A DNA stretch of 64,000 nucleotides, taken from assembly GCF_963678835.1 (NCBI RefSeq), contig NZ_OY787469.1, positions 2,418,001-2,482,000 on the forward strand, given 5' to 3'. The notes under the pieces are model-generated. The model was not told the DNA's origin. It saw only the letters and a list, made by a program, of their open reading frames with translations, and made no database searches. Shown piece by piece: positions 26,484 to 35,249 of the stretch. The stretch comes from an uncultured Desulfuromonas sp. (GTDB taxonomy: Bacteria > Desulfobacterota > Desulfuromonadia > Desulfuromonadales > Desulfuromonadaceae). Position 1 is the first letter of the stretch. Every line of letters begins with the position of its first letter. The position numbers were made by a program, and so were the translations under genes.

Positions 26484-27791
26484 ATGATCGGGCAACTGTG
26501 GGCGGTGATCGTCAAGGAACTGCAATTGCTGCGGCGCGACCGCGGGGGGCTGGCTGTGCTGTTTATCATGCCGGTGGCATTGGTGCTGGTGGTCTGTCTG
26601 GTTCAGGATAATATTCTTAAAACATCGGGAGCAGCCGCTGTTGATGTGCTGGTTGTTGATCATGATCAGTCCACTTTTGGGCCGTGGTTTATCAGTCAGT
26701 TGCAGCAACAGGGAGACGTGCGCGTTTCTGTGGCAACTGACGATCTTAGATTTGCCGAAGCGCAACGCCAGGTTGAACGGGGTGATTATCAATTCGGGGT
26801 CTATCTGTCGCCTCAGCTGAGCCACTCTCTGCAGCAGGCGGTGGACAGTCAGGTTCGACGACAGCTTTTCTCGCCTGCATCATCTCAAGACAGCGCAATG
26901 CCATCGTTATTCTACTCCTTTGATCCGGCGGTTCAGGGCGGCCTGCGTGCCGGATTGACCGGTCTGATCGATCAACTTGTCCGCCGCCATCGTGCCGAAT
27001 TATGCCTTGAGGCCTTTCAGCGCTACCTGCCGAAACGGGTCGAACATTATGTGACGGTGCAATTGGGACCGATGTTTTCTCAAGCACTGGCGCAACATCC
27101 GCTTGAGTTGGATGTGAGCGTTGAGTCCAGCGAAATGATGGTGGCTCCGCTGGAGAGCGAAGCGGGATTTACCATGCCCACGTCGATACAGCACAATGTT
27201 CCAGCCTGGTCCATCTTCGGACTGTTTTTTATTGTTCTGCCGCTGGCCACGGTGATGTTACAGGAGCGCTCTCAAGGAGTCTTTGTCCGTCTGCAGCTGA
27301 TCCCCGGTTCCATGGTGCCGCTTCTGGTCGGCCGAGTGGTGGCTTATCTGATGATCAGCCTGGTGCAGTTTGCATTGATGCTTGGTGTCGGTCGGACGCT
27401 GTTACCCCTGTTGGGAACCGACCATCTTGATCTTCACGGCCAGGTGCCGTCTTTGTTGGTTGTCAGTTTATGTGTTGCTCTGGCGGCCTGCGGTTTTGGT
27501 TTGTTGCTCGGTGTTTATGCCCGCAGCAGTCAGCAGGCCAGCTTGACGGCAGCTGTGACCATTGTTATTTTTGCCGCCCTTGGTGGGATCATGATCCCGG
27601 TCTATCTGATGCCAGAGGTGATGCAGCACGTCAGTGTCATTTCGCCGCTGGGCTGGGGGATGGAAGCCATGCAGATTCTCGTGTTGCGCGGTGGATGTTT
27701 GGCTGAAACCTGGCCGTATCTGTTGCGGTTGGTGATCTGCTTTATTGTCTGTTGTTTTTTTGCCTGGCGCGGCTTGCGTCGGCGCTGTTGA
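26484..27791 (+). CDS. ABC-2 family membrane permease
   Basis: 435 residues. One N-terminal TM helix (about residues 23-43, AVLFIMPVALVLVVCLVQD), a large periplasmic loop to about 245, then five or six TM helices to the end (SIFGLFFIVLPLATVMLQERSQG, LVVSLCVALAACGFGLLLGV, TIVIFAALGGIMIPVYL), the ABC2 membrane-type layout with the conserved ERSQG after the second helix. It pairs with the preceding ATPase, probably as a homodimer-forming exporter. A small gap and a strong SD (AGGGAGG) lead to the last ACP. Confidence 0.92.
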   Translation: MIGQLWAVIVKELQLLRRDRGGLAVLFIMPVALVLVVCLVQDNILKTSGAAAVDVLVVDHDQSTFGPWFISQLQQQGDVRVSVATDDLRFAEAQRQVERGDYQFGVYLSPQLSHSLQQAVDSQVRRQLFSPASSQDSAMPSLFYSFDPAVQGGLRAGLTGLIDQLVRRHRAELCLEAFQRYLPKRVEHYVTVQLGPMFSQALAQHPLELDVSVESSEMMVAPLESEAGFTMPTSIQHNVPAWSIFGLFFIVLPLATVMLQERSQGVFVRLQLIPGSMVPLLVGRVVAYLMISLVQFALMLGVGRTLLPLLGTDHLDLHGQVPSLLVVSLCVALAACGFGLLLGVYARSSQQASLTAAVTIVIFAALGGIMIPVYLMPEVMQHVSVISPLGWGMEAMQILVLRGGCLAETWPYLLRLVICFIVCCFFAWRGLRRRC

Positions 27792-27812
27792 TTTTTTTAG
27801 GGAGGACGTGTC

Positions 27813-28079
27813 ATGAGTCGTCAACAACTCTATCGTGAGTTACAAGATCTAATTATCGAAGCCTGCCATATTCAGGAGGAGTATCCTGATCTGATCGATC
27901 CGCAGGTCTCGTTGATCGGTCCGGATTCCCCTCTGGGGCTGGATTCGCTGGATGCTGTGGAGATCGTTGTTGCTGTGCAGCGTCATTATAATGTGCGCAT
28001 CGGTGGGGAAGACACCGGCCGTGAAGCACTGGATACGTTGAACGCCCTGGCGGATTTTGTTGAATCTCACACATCTTAG
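27813..28079 (+). CDS. Acyl carrier protein (third of three)
   Basis: 88 residues with phosphopantetheine motif LGLDSLDAVEIVVAVQ at S45. ATG 27813 follows GGGAGG. Its N-terminal helix is longer than in the other two (SRQQLYRELQDLIIEACHIQ). It stands after the ABC exporter and is the last gene of the cluster, so its partner enzymes are not obvious; loading of the starter or feeding of the BtrH-like transferase are possibilities. Confidence 0.93.
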   Translation: MSRQQLYRELQDLIIEACHIQEEYPDLIDPQVSLIGPDSPLGLDSLDAVEIVVAVQRHYNVRIGGEDTGREALDTLNALADFVESHTS

Positions 28080-28414
28080 GTAACGATTGAGTGCAAGAGA
28101 CTTTTCGCTGTGGCAGAACTGTCTGTCATGCCACAGGTTTCATCTCTTTGTTTTTATCCCGTTTTGATTGTTTATTGATCCCCGGTTTCCGATCCTGTTG
28201 CAGACGGCATTAACAGGAGGGGAGACGTTCATGAGTTTAACCCTTTTTGCGGTTGTCAAACAGCGACACCTCGGTTATATTCGCAACGTTTTTTGTCAGT
28301 AAAACTCATCAAAAACTCATCTTTCCATGGCGTCTCGTCAAGTGGCTGGCGGCGCTGTAGAAGCACGGGGTTCGTTCAGTCTCGGGCGGAATGAACGGAT
28401 CGTGGAGGTTTGTT
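28080..28414 (+). other. Intergenic stretch ending the biosynthetic cluster
   Basis: 335 bases between the last ACP and the Na/Pi cotransporter. It holds an 8-bp hairpin (CTGTGGCA with TGCCACAG, 28108-28136) without a clean T-run, a 23-codon ORF with a strong SD, and a small direct repeat, AAAACTCATC/AAAAACTCATC, near 28301-28320. No promoter or Pho box could be assigned with confidence. Confidence 0.6.
28231..28302 (+). CDS. Possible 23-aa small ORF / leader peptide
   Basis: ATG 28231 is preceded by AACAGGAGGGGAG, a near-perfect Shine-Dalgarno, 9-10 bp upstream, and encodes MSLTLFAVVKQRHLGYIRNV plus FCQ before TAA at 28300. The sequence resembles no family known to me. The SD is stronger than those of most neighbours, which supports translation. 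It may be a leader or simply a chance frame before the transporter. Confidence 0.3.
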   Translation: MSLTLFAVVKQRHLGYIRNVFCQ

Positions 28415-30103
28415 ATGTCGGCGTTGTTGAGCCAGGACTTGCTGTTTGGATTGTTGGGTGGTCTGGGATTGTTCCTGTTTGGCATGAAGATCATGTCGGA
28501 GGGGTTGCAAAAGGTCGCCGGAAACCGGATGCGCAAGATTCTTGCTGCGTTGACCAACAATCGCTATGTCGCTGCCTTTGTCGGACTGGCCGTCACGGCG
28601 ATTATCCAGTCGTCAAGCGCCACAACGGTCATGGTGGTCGGCTTTGTCAATGCCGGTCTGATGTCGCTGGTTCAGGCGATCGGGGTGGTGCTTGGTGCCA
28701 ATGTCGGCACCACGGTCACGGCGCAGTTGATCGCCTTTAAGATTACCAAATTCGCCCTGCCTGCCATTGGAGTGGGGGTCGGCCTGAAACTGTTTTCCAA
28801 GCGTAAAAGCTGGGTTTACATGGGCGAAATTATCCTCGGCTTCGGCATTTTGTTTTATGGCTTGTCGGTGATGAAGCATGCGTTCGACCCGGTCAAGACC
28901 AGCGAAGAGTTTCGCCACATCTTCACCCTGGTAGGAGATAATCACCTGCTGGCGGTGGCGGTAGGCGCTGTGCTGACAGTCATTGTCCAGAGCAGCAGCG
29001 CCACCATCGGCATCACTCTGGCTCTGGCCACCAGCGGTTTGCTGACGTTTGAAGGCAGCATGGCACTGATTCTGGGCGAAAACATCGGCACTACGATTAC
29101 CGCCAATCTGGCGGCCATCGGAACCAACGTCGCGGCGCGACGCACCGCCATGTCGCATTTCTTGTTTAATGTCATCGGCGTGGCTTACATGTTACTTCTG
29201 TTTCCTTACTTTACGGCGTTTATCGAGTGGCTGACACCCGGTGACGCCGATTTTGTTATTACCACCCAGCAACAGGCGCATGATCTGATGATGGCCGTGG
29301 GCGACAAACCCTATATTGCCCGCCATATTGCTAATACCCACAGTCTGTTCAATGTGCTCAATGTGCTGATTTTTTTGCCGTTGGTTGGTCTGTTGGCTAA
29401 ACTCGCAACCCGACTGGTTCCCGGTGAAGATGTTGAGGTGGAGTTCCATCTCAAGTATATTGACAATCGTGTCCTCAATACACCGCCGCTGGCCATCAGT
29501 CAGGCGCGTTCCGAAACCAACCGCATGGCCGAGCTGTGCCTTGAATGTCTTGATGATACGTTGCGCTTTATGCGGACCCGTGATAGCCGCATGCTTGAGG
29601 GATTGCGCAAAAAAGAGGATCTCATCGATCTGCTGCAAAAGGAGATCATCGATTTTCTGGTGGCGGTTTCCCAGCGGCCCATCTCTCAAGAATTATCTAA
29701 AGAGATCTCCTCGTTGATGCATATGGTTAATGATCTGGAGAAAGTTGGCGACTACTGTGAAAACCTGTGGGAGCTCGGAGTGCGAAAAATGGAGGAACGG
29801 GTCAACTTCTCCCAGATGGCTATGGGCGAGTTTGATGATCTGGCCGGACACACTCGCGAATTTCTTGCCTTTGTCAAAGCAGCCATGGAACGCAAGGATG
29901 TCACGATCGGTGAAAAAGCCCAGTTTATGGAAAACCGTATTGATGATCTAGAAGAGCGACTGCGGTTGAATCACATCGCCCGCCTCAATACCGGCGAATG
30001 TTCGGTGACTCCGGGGCTGATCTTCATCGATATGTTACACAATTTTGAAAAGATCGGTGATCATACGCATAGCGTTTCGCGAGCCCTCATCGGAAAAAAA
30101 TAG
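28415..30103 (+). CDS. NptA/PNaS-family Na+/phosphate cotransporter with PhoU-like C-terminal domain
   Basis: 562 residues from ATG 28415 (GTGGAGG upstream). The membrane half holds the two inverted Na/Pi cotransport repeats with QSSSA motifs: TAIIQSSSATTVMVVG near residue 62 and TVIVQSSSATIGITLA near 188. From about residue 370 a helical PhoU-like domain follows (LMHMVNDLEKVGDYCENLWE, MLHNFEKIGDHTHS) with the E/DxxxD-type metal-binding spacing. It should import phosphate with sodium, its activity tuned by the PhoU-like tail. Its last base overlaps the GTG of the exopolyphosphatase-type gene, so the two are co-expressed. Confidence 0.93.
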   Translation: MSALLSQDLLFGLLGGLGLFLFGMKIMSEGLQKVAGNRMRKILAALTNNRYVAAFVGLAVTAIIQSSSATTVMVVGFVNAGLMSLVQAIGVVLGANVGTTVTAQLIAFKITKFALPAIGVGVGLKLFSKRKSWVYMGEIILGFGILFYGLSVMKHAFDPVKTSEEFRHIFTLVGDNHLLAVAVGAVLTVIVQSSSATIGITLALATSGLLTFEGSMALILGENIGTTITANLAAIGTNVAARRTAMSHFLFNVIGVAYMLLLFPYFTAFIEWLTPGDADFVITTQQQAHDLMMAVGDKPYIARHIANTHSLFNVLNVLIFLPLVGLLAKLATRLVPGEDVEVEFHLKYIDNRVLNTPPLAISQARSETNRMAELCLECLDDTLRFMRTRDSRMLEGLRKKEDLIDLLQKEIIDFLVAVSQRPISQELSKEISSLMHMVNDLEKVGDYCENLWELGVRKMEERVNFSQMAMGEFDDLAGHTREFLAFVKAAMERKDVTIGEKAQFMENRIDDLEERLRLNHIARLNTGECSVTPGLIFIDMLHNFEKIGDHTHSVSRALIGKK

Positions 30104-31026
30104 TGGCGGCTGTGATTGATGTGGGTTCTCACACCGTTCGGCTGTTGATTGCCGATCTGGTTGAGGATACTCTGGTACGTCGCCACTACGACCATGTGGT
30201 CACCCATCTCGGACGAGGTGTTGCTGAACATCACGCTCTGTCCGTCCCTTCGCTTTGCGCGACTCTGGCGGTGTTGGAGTCTTTTGCTGCGACCATCGTC
30301 GATTTTGGTCAGCGAGACATCCGCGTTGTTGGCACGGAAGCGTTGCGTGCCGCACATAACCGCCAAGAATTGATTACGTTGTTTGAAAAACGGACCGGGT
30401 TGCATCTGGAGGTTCTTGATAGTCAGCAAGAAGCGCTCTACATGGCGCATGGTGTCCTGCAGGCGCTGCGCCCACCTCCGCAACGCGCGGTTATTTTTGA
30501 TATTGGTGGAGCCAGCACCGAGTTTGTCTGTGTTGAGCGCGGTCAGTTGCGTTTTCAAAGCAGCTATCGCATCGGGGTGGTTTCCTTATGTGACTGCGAC
30601 GATCCGCATCAACGGATGACGCAGTGTGCCGACCAGTTGGTCAACGATCTACGTGGTTTTGGTTTGTGGCCCGCTGTGCAGCGCGATTGGGTTCTGGTTG
30701 GCACTGCCGGTACGGTGACAACCCTGGCTGCGGCACAGATGAAAATGACGGACTACTGCCCGGAAAGAATCAACAACTTTCACCTTGAAGCTCTCAAACT
30801 TGATGCCTTGAGCTGTCGGCTGGCTCCCTTGACCTCTGCCGAACGCGAACTGTTGCCGGGAATTGAAGCGGGGCGGGGTGAAACCATCTTTGCCGGAGTG
30901 CAGTTTGTCCGGTTTCTTCTTGAACTTTTTAAACGCGACGTTATGACCGTCAGCGACGCTGGATTATTGCAAGGTGTTTTCTGGTGTACCTGGGGGCAAA
31001 GTACTGTTTTAGCAGCCGTTGATTGA
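30103..31026 (+). CDS. Ppx/GppA-family exopolyphosphatase
   Basis: 307 residues from GTG 30103. Actin-fold phosphatase motifs: AAVIDVGSHTVRLLIAD (P-loop 1), DSQQEALYMAHGVLQAL, FDIGGASTEFVCVE (phosphate 2) and VLVGTAGTVTTLAA. The 307-residue length matches the short Ppx type without the HD extension. It probably removes terminal phosphates from polyphosphate or pppGpp. Coupling with a Na/Pi transporter suggests phosphate-storage control. The sequence just downstream carries a strong promoter for iorA. Confidence 0.88.
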   Translation: MAAVIDVGSHTVRLLIADLVEDTLVRRHYDHVVTHLGRGVAEHHALSVPSLCATLAVLESFAATIVDFGQRDIRVVGTEALRAAHNRQELITLFEKRTGLHLEVLDSQQEALYMAHGVLQALRPPPQRAVIFDIGGASTEFVCVERGQLRFQSSYRIGVVSLCDCDDPHQRMTQCADQLVNDLRGFGLWPAVQRDWVLVGTAGTVTTLAAAQMKMTDYCPERINNFHLEALKLDALSCRLAPLTSAERELLPGIEAGRGETIFAGVQFVRFLLELFKRDVMTVSDAGLLQGVFWCTWGQSTVLAAVD

Positions 31027-31051
31027 CACCGCAACGGCGTTCACTTATAGT
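31023..31051 (+). promoter_or_regulatory. Sigma-70 promoter for iorA
   Basis: TTGACA (31023-31028), a 17-bp spacer and TATAGT (31046-31051), almost consensus, 63 bp upstream of the iorA ATG. It lies across the end of the exopolyphosphatase gene. Confidence 0.75.
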
Positions 31052-31113
31052 CGGCGTTTAGTTGAAATGTTCGTAGTGATTGAATCCATCGAACGCTTGA
31101 GTGAGAGGACAGC

Positions 31114-32880
31114 ATGAGTAAAGAAATTTTATCTGGAAATGAAGCGATCGCCCGTGGGGCGTTCGAAGCCGGGGTCAAGGTAGCGGTGGCCTATCCGGGG
31201 ACGCCAAGTACCGAGATTCTGGAAAATACAGCCCATTACCCCTCCATTGATTCTTCCTGGGCACCGAACGAGAAGGTGGCTTTGGAAGTGGGGATCGGCT
31301 CCTGTTTTGGCGGTGCTCGCAGCCTGGTGACCATGAAACACGTCGGCCTTAATGTTGCGGCCGATCCGTTATTCACCCTGTCATACACCGGGGTGCGTGG
31401 TGGACTGGTCCTGGCTGTTGCCGATGATCCCGAGTTGCATTCTTCGCAGGATGAGCAAGACAGCCGCCATTATGCCCGGGCCGCTAAGGTGCCGATGTTT
31501 GAACCGTCGGACAGTCAGGAATGTCTTGATTTTACCCGGCTGGCCTTTGAGGCCGCTGAGCAGTTTGATACGCCGATTTTTTTACGCACGACAACGCGTA
31601 TTTCTCACTCCAAATCGATTGTTGAAACCGGTGAACCGGTCACCGGTTTGCCTGAGCCGAGTCTGGAGCGCAACCCTCCCAAGTTCGTCATGTTGCCGGG
31701 CAACGCCCGCAAGCGCCACGTGGTGGTTGAGGAGCAATTGCTGAAGATGGCTGAATGGTCATGCAGCCAGTCGTTCAACCGGGTGGAAGAGCGCAGCAGT
31801 GATGTTGGCGTGATTACGGCCGGCATTGCCTACCAATATGCCCGTGAAGTCTTGCCCGAGGCCTCGGTCCTCAAACTGGGCCTGGTTTATCCGTTGCCGA
31901 CGCAACTGGTTAAGGATTTTGCCCGTCGTTTCAAAACGCTCTATGTCATTGAAGAATTGGAACCGTTTCTCGAAGATCAGATCCGGGCGCTGGGGATTGA
32001 CGTTATCGGTAAAGACAAGCTGCCGATCTGTGGTGAATTGACTCCCGGACGGGTGCGTGATGCCTTGCTGGCGGAAAAATCACAACCGGCTTATGAAACA
32101 AGCCTTGATCTGCCCAACCGTCCGCCCAATATGTGTCCGGGCTGTCCGCATCGCGGTGTCTTCTATGCTCTGAACCGCCTTAAAGCGTTTGTGACCGGCG
32201 ATATCGGTTGTTACACGCTTGGTTTCATGCCGCCGTTGTCGGCTATGGACACCTGTGTGTGTATGGGGGCCAGTGTCGGCAATGCTTCCGGTCTGAACAA
32301 AGTGTTGACCGGGCCGGACAAACAGAAAGTTGTCGGCGTGATTGGCGATTCCACCTTTCTGCATACCGGCATTAATGGTTTGATGGACATGGTTTACAAT
32401 GGTTCGACAGCCACACTGATCATTCTGGATAACCGCATTACCGCTATGACCGGTCGCCAGGAAAATCCCGCTTCCGGGTTTACCCTGGCCGGTGATCCCA
32501 GTGCTCGGGTTGATCTGGAGCAACTGTGTCGCAGCGTTGGTATCCGTTCGGTGCGCAAAGTCAATCCGTGGAATCTTGAGGAAACCCGTCAGGTGATCAA
32601 GGAGGAGATGGAACGCGAGGAGCCTTCGGTCGTGATCACCGAAGCGCCGTGTATTCTGATCAAACGTGATGTGGGACAACGTAAAGCGCCGTTGGTCATT
32701 GATCCGAATAAATGTACCGGCTGCAAGGCCTGTCTGAAAATCGGTTGCCCGGCCATTGAATGGCAACCGGATGCCGGCGAACGCGGTAAAGCCTATGTCA
32801 ACCCATTGTTGTGTGTTGGGTGCGGGATCTGTGATCAACTGTGCAAGTTTGATGCATATAGCGAGGTGACCCATGACTAA
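31114..32880 (+). CDS. iorA: Indolepyruvate:ferredoxin oxidoreductase, alpha subunit
   Basis: 588 residues. The N-terminal pyrimidine domain (AVAYPGTPSTEILENTAHYP), a middle domain, the TPP-binding domain with GDIGCYTLG and CVCMGASVGNASG, and two C-terminal [4Fe-4S] ferredoxin motifs (CTGCKACLKIGC and CVGCGICDQLCKFDA) follow the known IorA order. With IorB it oxidatively decarboxylates aryl pyruvates to arylacetyl-CoA, reducing ferredoxin. It overlaps iorB by 8 bp. Arylacetate-CoA-ligase-like genes follow, which supports a role in aromatic amino acid use. Confidence 0.95.
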   Translation: MSKEILSGNEAIARGAFEAGVKVAVAYPGTPSTEILENTAHYPSIDSSWAPNEKVALEVGIGSCFGGARSLVTMKHVGLNVAADPLFTLSYTGVRGGLVLAVADDPELHSSQDEQDSRHYARAAKVPMFEPSDSQECLDFTRLAFEAAEQFDTPIFLRTTTRISHSKSIVETGEPVTGLPEPSLERNPPKFVMLPGNARKRHVVVEEQLLKMAEWSCSQSFNRVEERSSDVGVITAGIAYQYAREVLPEASVLKLGLVYPLPTQLVKDFARRFKTLYVIEELEPFLEDQIRALGIDVIGKDKLPICGELTPGRVRDALLAEKSQPAYETSLDLPNRPPNMCPGCPHRGVFYALNRLKAFVTGDIGCYTLGFMPPLSAMDTCVCMGASVGNASGLNKVLTGPDKQKVVGVIGDSTFLHTGINGLMDMVYNGSTATLIILDNRITAMTGRQENPASGFTLAGDPSARVDLEQLCRSVGIRSVRKVNPWNLEETRQVIKEEMEREEPSVVITEAPCILIKRDVGQRKAPLVIDPNKCTGCKACLKIGCPAIEWQPDAGERGKAYVNPLLCVGCGICDQLCKFDAYSEVTHD

Positions 32881-33451
32881 AGTAACCAATATTCTGTTGG
32901 CCGGTGTGGGTGGTCAGGGAACTTTGCTGGCCAGTGAGGTGTTGTCCGAAGTGTTGATGCTGGCAGGCTATGATGTGAAAAAGAATGAAATTCACGGCAT
33001 GTCCCAGCGTGGCGGCAGCGTCTCTTCACATGTTCGGTTCGGCGAACACGTGCATTCGCCGATCATCCCGGAAGGGGAGACGGATATCCTGTTTGGTTTT
33101 GAGCTGTTGGAAACCTACCGTAACTTGCCGTTGTTGAAAAAGGGCGGTGCGGTGATTACCAATAACCTGAAATTGATGCCGCCGTCGGTGGCGACCGGTC
33201 AGGAACGATATCCCGAGGGCCTCGAAGAACTGATCTGCCAACAGGTGGAAAAGTCTCAAGTGGTTGACGGGCTGGCTCTGGCTATGGAGGCGGGAAACCC
33301 GCGCACTGTCAATATTGTTTTACTCGGAGCTTTATCGACAAAATTGGATCTGACGGCTGAATTGTGGCAACAGGCGATTCGTAAAATGGTTCCGAAAAAG
33401 TTTCTCGAAGAAAACCTGCGGGCATTTGAACTTGGTCGTCAGGCCGCGTAA
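32873..33451 (+). CDS. iorB: Indolepyruvate:ferredoxin oxidoreductase, beta subunit
   Basis: 192 residues of the POR/KOR gamma-type fold: NILLAGVGGQGTLLASEVLSE at the start, HGMSQRGGSVSSHVRFG in the middle and PEGETDILFGFELLETYR, all typical of IorB. It completes the alpha-beta holoenzyme with IorA. It begins 8 bp before the end of iorA and ends 27 bp before the PaaK-like gene. Confidence 0.95.
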   Translation: MTKVTNILLAGVGGQGTLLASEVLSEVLMLAGYDVKKNEIHGMSQRGGSVSSHVRFGEHVHSPIIPEGETDILFGFELLETYRNLPLLKKGGAVITNNLKLMPPSVATGQERYPEGLEELICQQVEKSQVVDGLALAMEAGNPRTVNIVLLGALSTKLDLTAELWQQAIRKMVPKKFLEENLRAFELGRQAA

Positions 33452-33478
33452 CTGTCAATGGTTAAAAAGAGGTGACGC

Positions 33479-34780
33479 ATGATCTGGAATGAAGATTTTG
33501 AGACTTTACCGCGCGAGGCGATTGAAGCCCTGCAGTTGACTCGCTTGAAACAGACGGTTGAACGGGTTTATGCCATGGTGCCGTTTTATCGCGACAGCTT
33601 CAATAAGGCGGGCATCACTCCGGCGGATATCCGTTCGCTGGATGATTTGCAACATCTTCCGTTTACTCTCAAACAGGACATGCGCGACAACTACCCCTAT
33701 GGTTTGTTTGCCGTGCCCCTGGACCAGATCGTGCGTATTCATGCATCCTCAGGCACCACCGGCAAGCCGACGGTGGTTGGATACACCAAGCGGGATATCG
33801 ACACTTGGTCGGAGCTAATGGCGCGCTCCTTCATGGCCTCCGGCGCCAGCCGTGGTGATGTAATTCACAACGCCTACGGTTATGGCCTGTTTACCGGTGG
33901 TCTTGGTGCCCATTATGGGGCGGAACGCCTTGGTGCCTCGGTCATTCCCATGTCGGGCGGCAACACCAAGAAGCAGATCATGATCATGCAGGACTTTGGT
34001 TCGTCGGTGATCACCTGTACGCCATCTTACAGCCTGTATCTGGCCGAAGCGTTGGCTGACGAAGGGATTGATATTGCTGATTTGAAGTTGCGGGTTGGTA
34101 TTCTCGGCGCTGAGCCGTGGAGTGAATCAATGCGTGGCGAAATCGAGGAAAAACTTGGGATTAAGGCCATCGATATTTATGGCCTGTCTGAGATCATGGG
34201 GCCTGGGGTCGGTATTGAATGCATCGAAGCCCAGCACGGTCTGCATATCTGGGAAGACCACTTCATCCCGGAAATTATCGACCCGGTAAGCGGCAAAGTG
34301 CTGCCCCATGGTGAAAAAGGTGAGCTGGTGCTGACCACCATCACCAAAGAGGGGATTCCGCTGATCCGTTACCGGACACGTGATATCACCCGAATTATTT
34401 CCGAGCCTTGCATTTGTGGTCGTACCCATCTTCGGATAGAGCGACTCAGTGGTCGCAGCGATGATATGCTGATTGTCCGCGGCGTCAATGTCTTCCCGTC
34501 GCAGATTGAAAGTGTTCTGTGTCGTATCGATGGTGTGGCACCGCACTATCAGCTGATTGTTGATCGCGAGGAAAATTTGGATAGTCTTGAAGTGCAGGTG
34601 GAGGTCAATGAGCAGACCTTCTCCGATGAAGTGAAACAGATGCAGGAGCTCAGTGCCGTGATTCGCAAGGACATTAAAGATCTGCTCGGCATTACCTGTA
34701 AAGTACGCCTGGTTGAGCCCAAGACCATCGCCCGCAGCGAAGGCAAGGCGCAGCGGGTTATTGATCGTCGTCAGGGCTAA
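33479..34780 (+). CDS. Phenylacetate-CoA ligase family protein (PaaK-like) 1
   Basis: 433 residues. The adenylation P-loop is [16 protein letters not shown] (near residue 90); other motifs are [22 protein letters not shown] and a C-terminal CICGRTH with Cys residues at the linker. It should make arylacetyl-CoA from arylacetate, ATP and CoA, or the reverse to make ATP. The gene follows iorAB with an SD GAGGTG before ATG 33479. It is a close paralogue of the enzyme at 35250, with which it shares most motifs. Confidence 0.93.
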   Translation: MIWNEDFETLPREAIEALQLTRLKQTVERVYAMVPFYRDSFNKAGITPADIRSLDDLQHLPFTLKQDMRDNYPYGLFAVPLDQIVRIHASSGTTGKPTVVGYTKRDIDTWSELMARSFMASGASRGDVIHNAYGYGLFTGGLGAHYGAERLGASVIPMSGGNTKKQIMIMQDFGSSVITCTPSYSLYLAEALADEGIDIADLKLRVGILGAEPWSESMRGEIEEKLGIKAIDIYGLSEIMGPGVGIECIEAQHGLHIWEDHFIPEIIDPVSGKVLPHGEKGELVLTTITKEGIPLIRYRTRDITRIISEPCICGRTHLRIERLSGRSDDMLIVRGVNVFPSQIESVLCRIDGVAPHYQLIVDREENLDSLEVQVEVNEQTFSDEVKQMQELSAVIRKDIKDLLGITCKVRLVEPKTIARSEGKAQRVIDRRQG

Positions 34781-34808
34781 TCTGTAATCCTGTTGAGGGA
34801 GAGTGCCA

Positions 34809-35240
34809 ATGAAAGTAGAACAGATTTCCATCTTTATTGAGAACAAATCGGGTCGTTTGGCGGAAGTTACCCAGGCGTTGGGTGACAGTGGTGTGAATAT
34901 TCGTGCTTTGTCTCTGGCCGACACCTCTGATTTTGGTATTTTACGACTCATCGTTGATAAAACGGATGTGGCCAAGCAGGCGTTGAAGGAGAAGGGCTTT
35001 ACCGTCAATAAGACCGCTGTAGTCGCGGTTGAGGTGCCGGATCGCCCGACGGGCCTGGCCGGGATTCTCAAGGTGCTTGATAAGGGCGGTGTGAATGTTG
35101 AGTACATGTACGCCTTTGTTGAGCGTTGTGGCGAAAATGCCGTGATCATTTTCCGCTTTGATGATCCCGAGGCCGCGATTCCCGTTTTGACTGAAAATGG
35201 CGTGCGTGTTCTTGAAGGAGACCGCGTCTACACCATGTAA
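34809..35240 (+). CDS. Protein with two ACT domains
   Basis: 143 residues from ATG 34809 (GAGGGAGAG upstream; GTG 34803 is less likely). The two halves are both ACT-like: [20 protein letters not shown] at residue 4 and [20 protein letters not shown] near 75, each with the Gly-turn and buried-helix pattern of amino acid-binding ACT domains. It stands between two PaaK-like genes and behind iorAB, so it probably senses an aromatic amino acid and regulates the pathway. No catalytic domain is attached. Confidence 0.88.
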   Translation: MKVEQISIFIENKSGRLAEVTQALGDSGVNIRALSLADTSDFGILRLIVDKTDVAKQALKEKGFTVNKTAVVAVEVPDRPTGLAGILKVLDKGGVNVEYMYAFVERCGENAVIIFRFDDPEAAIPVLTENGVRVLEGDRVYTM

Positions 35241-35249
35241 CTGGACAGG

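Noticed and set aside
28116-28160. Pho-box-like CTGTCAT before the phosphate transporter
   Set aside because: Only one CTGTCAT with a poor second half; not enough to call a PhoB site.
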